From Hydnum rufescens UP504 (lineage: Eukaryota; Basidiomycota; Agaricomycetes; Cantharellales; Hydnaceae), in the NCBI GenBank assembly GCA_014904985.1, contig MU129082.1, positions 71,557-135,556 of the forward strand: a stretch of DNA of 64,000 nucleotides, given 5' to 3'. Numbering within the stretch: the first letter of the stretch is position 1; each line of letters starts with the position of its first letter. Positions 11,458-23,278 of this stretch are shown piece by piece. Below the pieces are notes generated by a model. The model was not told the DNA's origin and ran no database searches. It saw only the letters and a list, made by a program, of their open reading frames with translations. Position numbers and translations under genes: made by a program.

Positions 11458-12606
11458 ACAACTGCCAAAGTTCGGTATTCCGGGTATTCCGGAGGTGTCA
11501 ATGGCTGACACCAGGCTCCTAGGTCGGGGTTCCTTGGTGGCTTCATATGTCGCCTCTCGGTCGACACGATCCTGTTGCCGCTGATGCAATGGGGCCGAGA
11601 GCGGCTGATTCTTGGTGGAGGAGAGCAATTTTGCAGATTTTTCAAGAGATGCCAAGGATGTGTTATTTCCCGAAGCCGAACTGGGCTTTTGAAGATCGTC
11701 CAAGGTTATTTTTCCTGGATTGATGGCACAATGTCAGGAAGAAGCAGAATAGACTCTATGAGCGACGAACCAGCATCCGTGCCGCTTGGAACAGCAAATT
11801 CCCCTTCTATCGCAGCTTCCGTCCGTTCAGGAATTACACGCCGCTTTATCGACCTAGCGGGAAGGGGATCGGTGATGTCTGAAGCTTTTCGTTTTCGATG
11901 GCTGAGGTCGTCAATGAACGAGTCCAGTTTGTTCAATGCATCACCCTCGACTTCGATATCCTCATCATCAGAGGGGGCAAGAACCTCTTCATCTCCCTCC
12001 GCGTCGCTCGACCCTTCGTCGGATCGGGAGTCAGTGTCGCTGGCCCCGTCGTCGTTATTGGCACTTTCTCCACCATCACCGTCCAGTAATGCGGACAATG
12101 ACATCCCTGTGGACTTTTTGGGGGGCTTGGGCCGTTGACTTGGGCCGGGCTGGGGGCGCATATAATCCACACGATCCATTCAGCATCCAGTGAGTGGACA
12201 AAACGCAGAAACACTACAGAACGAACCTTTTGCGCGAATTTGAAACCACCGAAACGCTCCTCATCGCTTTCCCCTTCGAAGGCTGCATCGGAATCGATAT
12301 CTTCGTCGTCTTTACTGTTGACAACGTCCATTTCTTCGCCCATACCAGCAGTAATCTTTTGGCGTAACATTTCCATATCTTTGTTGGCAGCATCGCCATC
12401 AAGGGAGTCCTGCCCCAGTCCTCGGAGCTCATCCTTGTCGATATCGACGGTGATATTAGCTCGTCTGTCGCGTGTGGCGGAGTATTCATAGACGTCAGGA
12501 TCATTTGTTGGAGGCCGTTTGTTGTTCCGCTCGAGTCGTTTCTGATAACCAGACGCATTTCGAGAGCTAGAAATCGTGGATTTTGGAGCAGAATGGGCCC
12601 TCTAAT
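11458..12606 (-). pseudogene. Utp14 (U3 snoRNP / SSU processome protein) N-terminal fragment
   Basis: Three minus-strand exons fit the N-terminal part of Utp14, a nucleolar protein of small-subunit processing. Exon 12227-about 12606 has NASGYQKRLERNNK, DVYEYSATRDRRANITVDI and the acidic GESDEERFGGFKF block. After an intron at 12150-12226, exon 11771-12149 has STGMSLSALLDGDGG and LNKLDSFIDDLSHRKRK. After an intron at 11715-11770, the third exon has KITLDDLQKP, SLEKSAKLLSS and PLSAPLHQRQQDRVDREATY. Phases agree at both junctions. Homology stops at about 11530 and the frame ends at 11458, so roughly the last two thirds of a normal Utp14 (typically 800-900 aa) is missing. A clear start codon was not found either. 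This is a truncated copy of an essential, normally single-copy gene. Confidence 0.85.
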
Positions 12607-12962
12607 CCGCTTTGATCCAGTCCTCCTCAGGGAGGCGGTTTCTGCCATGGCTGAAGGGCGTACGGCAACTGCCTGCACTGCCTCATTTGTTATTAGGCAC
12701 TACCAGTGACGCGATCCCTCGTCTCATTGATTTCACGCTCAGAACCCTCAAAATCCTTCAGGTATCACATATACCCTATTTCCTGATTATTTATGCATCC
12801 AGTGGTCGTCCTCCCTTAACATATTCTCCATATCGCGTGTGCGTTGTATCGCACACGCCAAGCACCGCTACTCCCCACCGCGTTATTGCTGGATTTCACG
12901 AATGGCCTCCCCCTGTTTTCGCCAACATCGAGTACGGAGTTGATGAGCCTTAAAACTCGTAA

Positions 12963-13358
12963 CTTGGTGAAACGTGCGGTTTTGTAAATAGGCCTGCCCC
13001 TGCCACAGGTGATACTTCCTCCTCATCCCCTCCACCGCTGGACCCGGCTTTCCCCCTAGTAGTAGATCAACGGACACAGACTCCGACGTCACTCGCGACC
13101 GAAGGAACTGCAGACCCGAAGGATTCTCCAGCATATTCGCCTTCATCATCACCCTATCCCCTATTATCACCCTCGCCTTATCCTCACTCGTCTTTGTCGC
13201 CTCGTCCTCGTTCATCGCAATCTCCGTCTCTCAGTCTTCGCCCTCCTCGTTTGCATCACGCATCTGTACGAAATTCACATGCCTCTTCTTTGCGTTCTTC
13301 GATCCATTCTTCGTCCAGCAATCCTTCTCCATCTCGTCAGAATGAGCAGTGCGGATGA
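12963..13358 (+). CDS. Ser/Pro-rich open exon
   Basis: Plus-strand frame open for 132 codons, ending in NPSPSRQNEQCG and a TGA. It is strongly biased to Ser, Pro, Arg and His, for example SPSPYPHSSLSPRPRSSQSP. There is no start codon in the exon and no domain. It resembles the disordered tail of a larger protein and the Pro/Ser-rich remnant at 7601-8347. Low-complexity DNA could give the same appearance. Confidence 0.3.
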   Translation, partial: LGETCGFVNRPAPATGDTSSSSPPPLDPAFPLVVDQRTQTPTSLATEGTADPKDSPAYSPSSSPYPLLSPSPYPHSSLSPRPRSSQSPSLSLRPPRLHHASVRNSHASSLRSSIHSSSSNPSPSRQNEQCG

Positions 13359-14798
13359 TGCGGGAATATATATGGCCTCGAGACAGCGAACGAACAATGG
13401 ACGGTTAGTAATAGCTTGTGCTGATCATTATACCTTACATCGGGACAAGAATTACCCCTCCTATTCTAGTTCCCTTTGCCGATATCCACTTTTCGTGACG
13501 GTTGAACACTCGAGTCCGAGCTACATCTACGACAAGTCCTTGAACGAGATTTTCTTGGTTTACTGTTTGTTTTTGTTTCTAGGTGGTTACGTTTCCTACA
13601 CGTTCATCGCTGAATCGAAGAGTGTACCGCAATGGATCCGGAACCCAGCCTTCTCAAACCGACATTGTTCGTGTCTGGTCTTTTTGATCCCAAGGCAAGA
13701 GTAGCCCCTGCTAGCTTCTACAGTGAAGTAGACGATATCCGGCCTCACTGATTTTAGGCAAAAAACAAAACATGGGCGATGCAGAACGCAGGCCCCTGCA
13801 TTGTGATGCATCGGAGACTTGTAAAATAGCGCGACGCGCGAGGTTTTGAAGGGCTCTGCCTTTTTTTTTTTCATCGTTGCGATCGACTGATTTGGGGTGG
13901 TGGAATATTTACCTAGCACGGCCTGATACAAATCCCCTGAAGTCGTGTTGGGTTTTGCAGATACTGTGTCACCTTCCGATCCTGTGGTGTTTGGAAACCA
14001 GTGGTATTGTCCATTCAAGCGTGCTCTACCAGTAAACCCTTCGTTTCCTAGGTAGCTACAAATTAGCCATGGCAATCTTAATCCCCCACTCGAACAACCC
14101 TTAGACTAATCCTACATCCACTTCCAAACATGTTCTGAGTGTGTCCCCCCCAACTCATATTGACAAATGAGGAAACTTCAATGGGTCTTACAATCCCATA
14201 CGTAGTGCGTGCTGTAAGCGGTATGATCATACCTAGCTTATTTCAAAGCCAAAGAGAAGATTGTCAATGAGTGCGATCAGGAGGGAGTGAGTTATCGTAT
14301 GGGCGCCTGGATAACAAAGAGGGAAGAAGCAATAGACAATTCAGACATACAGCGTTTGAAACCCCGACCGCCAGCCTTTGAATCGTACCTCTTTGACCGC
14401 TGGCTTAGACAACATCGATTCCCTTCGAACCCACCAGCCCCAAACAGCATCAGGAACATTTCCTCATAGGCCCTGCCCATTATCTAGTCCCACTCTAAGC
14501 GTGTTGACAGTCGCCACCGAGGAAGGATCGTCGGGCTCCGGAAGCGGCTCCCCGCTCCCCATTTTAAGCGCCTTAACACTTCTTTGCCACCCCTAGGGAG
14601 GGGAATGCACTTGGGGCCATCTCCACGTTTAATAGAACCGCCAGGTAGGGTTGATCTCATCGTTGTTGCGGCCGAACGGGTCCCGTCGCTGATATTGAGG
14701 ACATTCGGTGTCTTTCGAGCTGAAGGTGTGTCTTTGATTTAACGTTAACGCAGATACTGGCAGGATGGCAGCCCCAGGCAGTCGGCAATAAGTCAAGG
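13359..14798. other. no supported gene
   Basis: A minus-strand ORF of 159 codons (13596-14075) starts MPWLICSYLGNEGFTG but has no recognisable domain and contains a Lys run from a poly-T tract at 13861-13871. I do not treat it as a gene. The rest holds short ORFs only. The duplicated TPR segment begins at about 14799. Confidence 0.45.
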
Positions 14799-14866
14799 CG
14801 GTGAAATTTGGAAACACGAATGGAGAGGTTGTTAAGAGAATGAGCAAGATTTGGGTGGAGGATGGG

Positions 14867-16868
14867 TCAATCTGGGATTAGTGAGTGACGAATGCTCAAG
14901 GCCTCCTCCTTTGCCTTGAGGGCCTCTTCATGGCGGCCAAGTTTCGAAAGATGATTAGAGTGGTTGTTAAGAGAATGAGCAAGATATGGGAGGAATACTT
15001 TGGGTCGATCTGTGGCCAGTAAGCGATAAATGGCCAAGGCCTCCTCATTCGCCTTCAGGGCCTCTTCATCCTGGCCAAGTTTTGAAAGACGATTGGAGTG
15101 GTTGTTAAGAGAACCAGCGAGATCTGGGTGGAATACTTTGGGTCGATCTGTGGCTAGCAAGCGACGAATTCCCAAGGCCTCCTCATTTGCCTTCAGGGCC
15201 TCTTCATCACGGCCAAATTTTGAAAGACAAATAGAGTGGTTGTTAAGAGAAAGAGCGAGGTCTGGGCGGAATACCTTGGGTCGGTCTGCGGCTAGCACGC
15301 GACGAATTCCCAAGGCCTCCTCATTTGCCTTGAGGGCCTCTTCATCACGGCCAAATTTTGAAAGACGATTGGAGTGGTTGTTAAGAGAATCAGCGAGATC
15401 TGGGTGGAATGCTTTGGGTCGATCTGTGGCTAGCAAGCGACGAATTCCCAAGGCCTCCTCATTTGCCTTCAGGGCCTCTTCATCACAGCCAAATTTCGAA
15501 AGACCAACGGAGAGGTTGTAAAGAGAAAGAGCAAGATCTGGGCGGAATACTTCGGGGCGATCTGCGGCTAGTGAGCGATGAATGCTCAAGGCCTCCTGAT
15601 TTGCCTTGAGGGCCTCTTCATCCCGGCCCAATTTTGAAAGACGATTGGAGTGGTTGTTAAGAGAATCAGCGAGATCTGGGTGGAATACTTTGGGTCGATC
15701 TGTGGCTAGCAAGCGACGAATTCCCACGGCCTCCTCATTTGCCTTGAGGGCCTCTTCATCGCGGCCAAATTTTGAAAGATGAACGGAGAGATTGTAAAGA
15801 GAAAGAGCAAGACCTGGGCGGAATACTTCAGGTCGATCTGCGGCTAGCAAGCGATAAATGGCCAAGGCCTCCTCATTTGCCCTGAGAGCCTCTTCATCGC
15901 AGCCCAATTTTGAAAGACGATTGGAGTGGTTGTTAAGAGAAGCAGCGAGATCTGGGTGGAATACTTTGGGTCGATCTGTGGCTAGCAGGCGACGAATTCC
16001 CAAGGCCTCCTCATTTGCCTTGAGGGCCTCTTCATCGCGGCCAAACTTTGAAAGATTAACGGAGAGGTTGTTAAGAGAAAGAGCGAGATCTGGGCGGAAT
16101 ACTGCGGGTCGATCTGCGGCTAGCAAGCGATAAATGGCCAAGGCCTCCTCATTTGCCTTGAAGGCCTCTTCATCGCAGCCAAACTTTGAAAGACGAATGG
16201 AGTGGTTGTTAAGAGAACCAGCGAGATCTCGGCGGAATACTTCGGGTCGATCTGCGGCTAGCAAGCGACGAATTTCCAAGGCCTCCTCATTTGCCTTGAG
16301 GGCCTCTTCATCGCGGCCTAACTTTGAAAGACGAATGGAGTGGTTGTTAAGAGAACCAGCCAGATCTCGGCGGAATACTTCAGGTCGATCTGTGGCTAGC
16401 AAGCGATGAATTCCCAAGGCCTCCTCATTTGCCTTCAGGGCCTCTTCATCCCGGCCAAACTTTGAAAGATGAATGGAGTGGTTGTTAAGAGAATCAGCGA
16501 GATCTCGGCGGAATACTTCGGGTCGATCTGTGGCTAGCAAGTGACGAATTCCCAAGGCCTCCTCATTTGCCTTGAGGGCCTCTTCATCGCGGCCAAACTT
16601 TGAAAGAAGAATGGAGTGGTTGTTAAGAGAATCAGCGAGATCTCGGCGGAATACTTCGGGTCGATCTGCGGCTAGCAAGCGACGAATTCCTAAGGCCTCC
16701 TCATTTGCCTTGAGCGCCTCTTCATCACGGCCAAATTTTGAAAGATAAATGGAGAGGTTGTTAAGAGAACGAGCGAGATCTGGGTGGAATACTTCGGGTC
16801 GATCCGTGGCCAGCGAGCGATGAATGTTCAGGGCCTCCTCACTTGTTCTCAGCGCCTCTTCATCACGG
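14867..16868 (-). repeat. 138-bp tandem repeat encoding the 46-aa TPR units
   Basis: Fourteen and a half head-to-tail units with a strict 138-bp period; for example AAGGCCTCCTCATTTGCC starts at 15174 and the next one 138 bp later. Two unit types (GIRRLLATDRPKVFHPDL and AIYRLLAADRPEVFRPDL) alternate in the middle, giving a local 276-bp higher-order period. The low divergence suggests ongoing homogenisation. Confidence 0.95.
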
Positions 16869-18337
16869 CCCAATCCCGAAAGGCGAAGGGAAAGGCTAAC
16901 AAGGGCAACAGCAAGATATGATTCCTCCCCTACAGCGCGGCATAGTACCACTGCCATAGTCTGTACCTCAAACGCCTCCCCCGAAAGACCCAGATCATGC
17001 AAATTCCTTGACAGATCATCCATCTTTCCTGCCAGCATAGCTGAATCCAATTTGACCTCCCTGACATCATGCAACTCGTTCAGGAGCTCCAATGTCGCTG
17101 TAACTGTTTCACGAAGTTGACATGTCGGGTCCCCAGTCGGCTGCCAGTGAGTTTCCCATTTCAAAGCCTGCGCTTCGACATCCGCGCCGACCGAAATATG
17201 TGGCAAGACACCCCAGACTTCTGCCGTAAGCTCCGAGATCTGCCTTGTGAGATATGAGACATGGAGATCACGGCCAGTTCGCAGTCCAGTCATCCCTCCA
17301 TGCCTGTTTTGTCATCATCAGTCTCTTATTGCTATATTGAATAAAGGACGTAGATTTACCTTGAGCCCAGTGGTGTCGAGGTCGCCCGTAACCCCACTTC
17401 CTCTAGTCGTCTTTGCACAGCCACGCCGATTTGCTCAAACACTGCCTGACCCGCCGGAAGTTCGAACAAGTTGCGCAGTCCTTCCAGCATAATCGAGGCC
17501 TAAAAATCGAATTTAATATCATGGAATTGGCGATAGCCCCAAATCACTCACCGGTGTGTTTTCAGAGGTTAACAGGGGTCTTACTGGGACTGACGGGCCC
17601 GGAGACACGATTGTCCCTACTCTGTCCACAGCGTTGGATGCTGTTATCGATGTCAGCGTGACGATCTTTATTATCACATCAGCTCATTTCTGCAAAGTGA
17701 GAGGGGACCTGTTGAATGCACACTCACTTGGAATGCATGGAAACAATCTGTCAGATTCTCTCCGTGCCTCGATATCGCACTCATAATTTGATCACGCTGG
17801 ACGTAGTGACTCAAAAGATCCAAACTCGACCATCGCTTTGCGTCAGCACAAATTGCCATCAGGTTCCTATAGGCGAAATAGATATTTCATTGTAGAGATT
17901 GTGCAAGGAAATTGGGAAGCATACCGCCTTAAAATGAATAAACTTGAAGCCACTGCCGTATTATCGGGTATGTTGCTCCCCTTCAACCCTCCCACGAAGC
18001 TCTCAAGAAACTTCATGACCCGAACTATGAGCTGTGTACATCCGTCTCTTCCGTCGCGCATGGTTTTCACTGCCTCGATTACCTCTCCTACGACGTCGAA
18101 AACTTGAGTGAGGGGACCAGAGAGTGCGCGTGGAAGAGCTGGCATATCATGGATTAGCAAAGACATAAGGAGAGCAGCATCCCATGCTGAGCCCTCGTTG
18201 AGATAATCTGGATATGATTGCTGGGGCGGCTCCAGATATGCGGAAGTGGATGGTTGGTTAGGAGATGAATCATTGGACGGGGCTGAAGGTGGTTGGACGC
18301 TGCGCTTTCTCCTCGGGAAGAGTCTTCTGCATAACAT
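14867..18337 (-). CDS. TPR-repeat protein with NLR-type helical N-terminus (copy C, intact)
   Basis: A five-exon model with matching phases joins 18337-17925, 17866-17728, 17665-17552, 17499-17360 and 17303-14867, giving about 1080 aa. Introns are 58, 62, 52 and 56 bp. Only the acceptor of the second (AAAG) is unusual, since the better CTTTGCAG site leads to a stop. Residues 1-50 are basic and Pro/Ser-rich. Residues 75-220 are helical (VVGEVIEAVKTMRDGRDGC, LIVRVMKFLESF), resembling the N-terminal bundles of fungal NLR proteins. From about residue 414 there are 14 full units of exactly 46 aa plus a 23-aa half unit, each close to GRDEEALKANEEAL. No NACHT or NB-ARC motif is visible, so this is a helical-domain/TPR protein without an NTPase. 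It probably works as a protein-binding scaffold; the partner is unknown. The simplest start for the last exon alone would be the ATG at 17293. Confidence 0.85.
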
Positions 18338-18900
18338 GAGGCGTGGGGCAGTCGAGAGCTAGGGGGGGACTTGAGAGCGAGGCGAGGCGAGGTGAGGCGA
18401 GGCGCTACGATGCGAGGCGGTGCGAGGCAAGTGGGATGAATCGTCACCTACCCATTGGGATGTATTCAAATCCTTTGAAGGCCTGCGCAGCAATTACTAG
18501 TACCCAGACGAAGTGATAGACAACACATTGTACTCGATAAGTTATGTGATTTAGCCATCGACAAGTCCATGAATGAAGTTCTCCCTATTGAAGCTGTGAT
18601 TGCCAGATGTTCCCTGCAAGCGCTTAGCACAAGTCGTCCAAAGGCTTTTCATAAGATCAGTTCCCGTAATCGGGAGTATTTCATTTTGACGGATGCTTTT
18701 CCCCTTATTTTCCTTCCTTGAAGTTCCCTATTTGTCGAATTGTCGTCTCGGACGTTCCCTCTAGTTGTTCAAGTTTCCTTATTCCAGTGTTGCGGGCCAG
18801 AATGGCCTTGCTACTACGCCAGCACAAGCTCAGTCTCTCTGTGCCTCCGCGACTGCCTTGAAGGAAAGTCCTCGAGCTTTGTTCCCTCGCCGCTCTTGAT
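18338..18900 (-). promoter_or_regulatory. probable promoter side of the intact TPR gene
   Basis: The stretch directly upstream of exon 1 is conserved in the duplicate at 7040-7520. A GC-rich run of GAGGCGAGGC-type repeats lies at 18376-18425. No clear TATA box was found. Conservation could reflect recent duplication rather than function. Confidence 0.4.
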
Positions 18901-19539
18901 CTATCGTGACGGTATACTCCCTGGCATTCGCTGCTCTCGCACTTGGTCCTGGGATTGGTGCTAGTCCGTTGATGGCTATTCCCCCCGGGATCTGAACTTT
19001 GGTACGGATGTACACACTGAGTTCTGTCCTATCTCGTCCACAGGAATTTGCACCAATCCTCGCGTTTCCTCTAGCTCTGGTGCTTTCGTCCCCGAGAATT
19101 TGGCCGACTTTCCCCATGCGGTGTCAATGAACCACCCCCCAGATTACTGTCAACTTGTATGATATTCACTAGCTTTTTTCGGTACTTCAAGGCGTACTGT
19201 AGATGCCTTCGAATCTCCGTCCCGCTGTTAGATTAGTCTTGCACGCTTCGGGCTGGAATCCTAGACTCGGACCTTATCGCCTGTCCTAGATGCATCATGC
19301 ATACAATTCCGTCTCTCATTACTCTCGAACCCGCGTAGACTATCTGGTTCGTCACTGGCCTCGCCACTCTCGCGACTATTTTCCAGTATTGCCGCGCCTG
19401 TGGAGGACCCTTCTCCCCGCTCGCTCAATCAACGGATATTATTGTAAATATTCACGCCCTCTGGATCTGTCCCGATCACTTCCCGGCGGTGGCCCAACCC
19501 ACGAGCGTGAACGTGACCTAGACATATTTCGGTCGATCT

Positions 19540-19625
19540 GCTTCCGGGACGCGTGTCATTGACCTTCAGTGCTTCCTCACGGCGACCAAATTTCGAAAGA
19601 TCTATGGAGAGGTCGAGAACTCGCG
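19540..19625 (-). pseudogene. orphan TPR unit
   Basis: A short piece of the TPR repeat in isolation: minus-strand peptide with LSKFGRREEAL and, upstream, the equivalent of the ATDRPEVF segment. Flanks are unrelated to the TPR gene. It shows that single units have been scattered from the array. Confidence 0.6.
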
Positions 19626-20061
19626 TCGAGCTCTCGGGCTCAGTGTTCTGCTGCTCGCGTGCCTCGGCGGCCCTGGATTTTGTCCATTTCAGCCTCTTTC
19701 GTGAGGTGCGAGAGCGAGAACACTGCTTATGTTAAACCTAACAGTTGGGGACCTAGGACTCGTACACAAAGATGATGCAAGCTGCTGCTGCGGCTCTAAC
19801 TATATCGTCGTTCCTTGCATACTTTGCCCGGTTCTTTTCCACTCTCACGACATGTATTGCCACGCATATCCAAATGTCACTTCTGGGTTTTCCTCGGGTT
19901 AGAATAAACGTGGTATAGCGAGATATTCATCGGGACGTTCATTGCAAATGCCAATTCCACTATGAACGGTTCCATCGAAGGGAGAGTACCTCGATCCTGT
20001 TCTTGAGGACTGACGCTGGCCGGTATCTAGTTCGCTCAAGTATGTTCTAGTATCACCACTC

Positions 20062-20340
20062 GTGTACATGCTTCATCGCGGCTTCAAATCAGTGCACAAT
20101 GCGGACAATAATGCATTTATCCTGGATGGTCACGTAAATATGAAGTACTGCAAACTGGATTTATTTTACGCATGTCCTCAGTGCTATCAAAGAACTGAAA
20201 AGGAGAAACAAGTCCAAAAAAGAGAGGGATCCAAAACTATTCCAGGCGTCAGGCTCCCCTTGGCGGCCGCTGGATCTACGATCCAACACAACAGGAGCTG
20301 CGCGGATCCTGCCAGCATGCGGTTCAGAGGGGGGAGCTAG
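20062..20340 (+). CDS. hypothetical protein fragment with CPQC motif
   Basis: An open plus-strand frame starting MYMLHRGFKSVHNADNNAF, with YACPQCYQRTEKEKQVQKRE and then PGVRLPLAAAGSTIQH. It is the counterpart of the minus-strand fragment at 8488-8730, which supports the frame. Function is unknown. The CPQC pair with Arg/Lys residues could be half of a metal site, but no second pair is visible. Confidence 0.35.
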   Translation: MYMLHRGFKSVHNADNNAFILDGHVNMKYCKLDLFYACPQCYQRTEKEKQVQKREGSKTIPGVRLPLAAAGSTIQHNRSCADPASMRFRGGS

Positions 20341-20939
20341 GACGGGAGATGAACAGGCCGGGCGAGGCAGGAGACGGATTGGAACGGGCTTCTATATCGT
20401 GCGCTGGGCGGCTGTGTGCGTCTACAGCAGGCCTGGAGCCGGGACAGGACTCGGCCTGTGGGCGGGTGGAGGCGACTGAGGCAGAGGGAGTGAAGAAGAT
20501 GGGGGTGGAGGTGGTCCAGGGTGACCAGAAGCATCCTAAAACGCGACAAAAGTGGTTCTTCCCAGAATGAAACCTTGTAGGTGGAGAGTGGGTGATCGGT
20601 GCCGATGGAGCGCGAGGTTAGTTTTCTGCTCTCTTCATCTCGTCAGATATCTTCAATTGATGCGTCGCTCAAACAGAGGGGTTACTCAAAAATACCTCGG
20701 GATCAACTTCTGGGGAGAAACACTGCTTTTCTTGTCACTGATGTAGAGATGGAAGGTCTTGATCGTCAGGTGAGGTTTCTGCTCTCACATGCACTGTCGA
20801 TCGCTAGTTTTTAGCGCTCTCTTTTCTCACGAAAGCATTGGGCCGCCTATGGAAGTGCCGCCACCAGGTTGTATGTCTTCCTTTTGCGCGATGATTTCGA
20901 ACCCTCGGGACCGACGGGATGGCATTGCCTCCCATTGTA

Positions 20940-21546
20940 TCGTTCAGGGTGCTGGCCTTGGCCATGGGTCCACCTCCTCACTTCTCAGTAGTGGATAACG
21001 GGACTCCGGAGGAAATTCAAGAGGTCGTCGACATACTATGTAGGTCAATTTAGTGTGAAAGCTTCCCTTGTCATGGAAAATCCGTCTCGGCACTCGCTCC
21101 TCTGGACATATGAAACGGAGCGCATGCCTCCAATCAAGGAGATGCTCGAGTTGACGACGAACCTACACACCCAATGAATGTCCGACAAAGACTTGGCTTC
21201 CAAGGACGCGTCCCAGAGTGTCAATCCAGGTTTCGTGCGTGACCATATATTCAAGGAACTAGGTGTGAATTACCAATGGAGTGAGATCGTATTGGACCAG
21301 CATCTCCATAGCAAGAAGGAGGTCAACGTCGGAAACAAGGCGTACATGCCGTATGGGAATGAGGACGAGTGGATACAATCGGGGGATCGCGTTCCAGATG
21401 CCCCCAATCTGGCACTCATACCCGCTGCCGCCGAGCCAACAACGACAATGAGACTCTTAGATCTCCTGACGACTTTTGGCCATACTGTGTTGGTATTCGA
21501 GCTCCTGGAAACTCAACTGCACTTCAACTCAGGACATCTTGCATGA
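20940..21546 (+). pseudogene. FAD-dependent aromatic-ring hydroxylase, C-terminal remnant
   Basis: The frame reads KASLVMENPSRHSLLWTYET then ERMPPIKEMLELTTNL, the helix that follows the FAD domain in phenol/pentachlorophenol hydroxylase-type monooxygenases. A TGA follows at about 21175. The same frame goes on with ELGVNYQWSEIVLD and GDRVPDAPNLALIP, and TMRLLDLLTTFGHTVLVF, the start of the thioredoxin-like C-terminal domain. The FAD-binding N-terminus (GxGxxG) and the conserved GD motif are absent. After 21546 the frame is lost. Family enzymes oxidise phenolics in the cytosol using NAD(P)H; this piece cannot. Confidence 0.75.
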
Positions 21547-22363
21547 GCTTCCCCGACTCTTCAGTAAGAGAGGGTTCTAGCGGGAATTTTTTTGTCACCT
21601 GTGCTTCCATGGCAGTGCAACTTCGGCTCCACCCGTACTTCGGAGTACCCAGTACGTTTCAACCGTCGACGACGGATGATCTTGCGCCTAAGACGCGAAG
21701 CAAGCAAGGTTCGTGGTCGCCGTGCGACCTCTCTGGTTATTGAAAACGGCCTTCGCATTACCTGTACGCAGCTTTCCAGGCATGGGCATCTTATTCCAGT
21801 CATTTCTTTTGTTAACTCGCCTCCATTCTCTGGCTCTGACTGTTATGGAGTGTTGTCTTGTGCCAATTCCCCCCATCCCACAAAGAAAATAGTACCTCAG
21901 AGGAACAAGCTGGCTGCAAAGGTGACCGCTATCTCCCAGTTCTCGAATATGTGTAAGTCAACAACCCGATGTTTGCTATGAATCTTGTTCGTCCTTTCAG
22001 CTTAAGTGCCCATTCGGGTATTTGCGATGCTAAGCTGTTTTCTTCCAATGGTGAACAGCAATCCCGACAGCTGGAATGCGGAGGACGGCGCGCCTTCTTT
22101 CAGTAGTAACGCTACTGCCACTAAGCTGCATGCCTTCTTCACTGCTAACTCGATGACGCCCCTCTCCCACACTTCCACCCAAAATTCTTGCACGAGGGGC
22201 TTGCACCATTGATCCTATGGTGTTGTTTCCGCACGCTATCTCGGAACTTCAGCATTCAAATCATCCTCCCTGATCATCATCGCAGCAACACTCTCGACGA
22301 GGGCCGCGAACCCGAACCCTTCCCATCCACATCCCCCACTTCGTAAGAGCATACTCATGACGA
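21547..22363. other. no supported gene
   Basis: Short ORFs only. Possibly decayed sequence of the hydroxylase remnant at its left end. Confidence 0.45.
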
Positions 22364-23278
22364 ATGGGTGACCCAACAGGTGCCACACCACCCACGACGT
22401 TCATGGCAAACGCTATCAAAATCAATGCCCCCGAACATGATATTGAGCAAGTCACGGTCTACGGCGACCGCGCAGAAATCAGACGAAAGTTTCCTGTGGA
22501 GATGCAGGTCAGAGCGTGTTCGGCTGTGCCGCTAGATCCTGCGCACTCAACTCTGCATTGCAGGCCGGGCAAAATGAGGCGGTCGTTTCACGACTGCCTG
22601 TCTCGAGACTACGAGTGCATCGCAGTCACTCGCTGTTTTTGATGTGGTCTACGCCCGCCAGGTTCTCCCCAAAACGTTGATGAGGATGGCGCAATCAGTA
22701 GCCTTGAAGAGCGTGTTGCCGCTGTCGAATCTCGCCGTGCCTTTCTCACCAAACAGGAGAAGGTCCTCTCATCTTACTCTGACACCTTGTCTAGCCAATA
22801 CGCGAATGCCTCACAGCTCGCTAGTTTCCTTGATCCTCACAGGACGACAAATCGCAGTATCTACGAAGAACGAACGGCTCTGGACAAAGAATATAAATCG
22901 CTCTCCAAAGAGCTCGACGACGCACGCAAACGCACAAACTCGGAAATACAGGCCAAGAGAGCTTCAAGTGTGATGGTTACCGTGCTCTCCGAAGAACCGG
23001 GCCCTGCTCAACTGATCCTCATCTATGGTGCAGAACTATTGATTTCAAACCTCTGGTTAGGGGGCATAATTTGTGAATATTGCACAGCTGTCTACGGCGC
23101 TTCTTGGTCTAGTTTATATGATGTTCGCGCGAGTGTGGATTCACATTTCGCTTCCAAGAAAGCTGAATCCCCCCCGATATCTCTCCAATACCGGGCCTGT
23201 CTGTCTAGGGAGACTAGTGCTGTTCATCTAGCGATTTCTGTTCCCCTTCTGAGAACTGTCGGATTGTTCGCTTCAGAC
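22364..23278 (+). pseudogene. MuiA-like protein (DUF4140/DUF4139), broken
   Basis: Two possible starts are 22364 and 22403. The first exon has EQVTVYGDRAEIRRKFPVEM, typical of the DUF4140 N-terminus. A GT...AG intron at about 22508-22563 leads to AGQNEAVVSRLPVS. AVFDVVYA follows in another frame, then the coiled-coil segment with SLEERVAAVESRRAFLTKQE and NRSIYEERTALDKEYKSLSK. The strand-rich part reads SVMVTVLSEEPGPAQLIL, and VYGASWSSLYDVRASVDS marks the start of DUF4139. The frame change near 22665 and loss of sequence after ISLQYRACLS make it non-functional as a full protein. Members are about 500-650 aa; their role in fungi is not established. Confidence 0.8.

Noticed and set aside
15030..16409. 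Long plus-strand ORFs with AKASSFALRASSSRPNFER repeats
   Set aside because: They are antisense shadows of the 138-bp TPR repeat; frame length follows from repeat periodicity.
14867..16868. 138-bp repeats as a CRISPR array
   Set aside because: No alternation of short repeats and unique spacers; each unit is coding TPR sequence.
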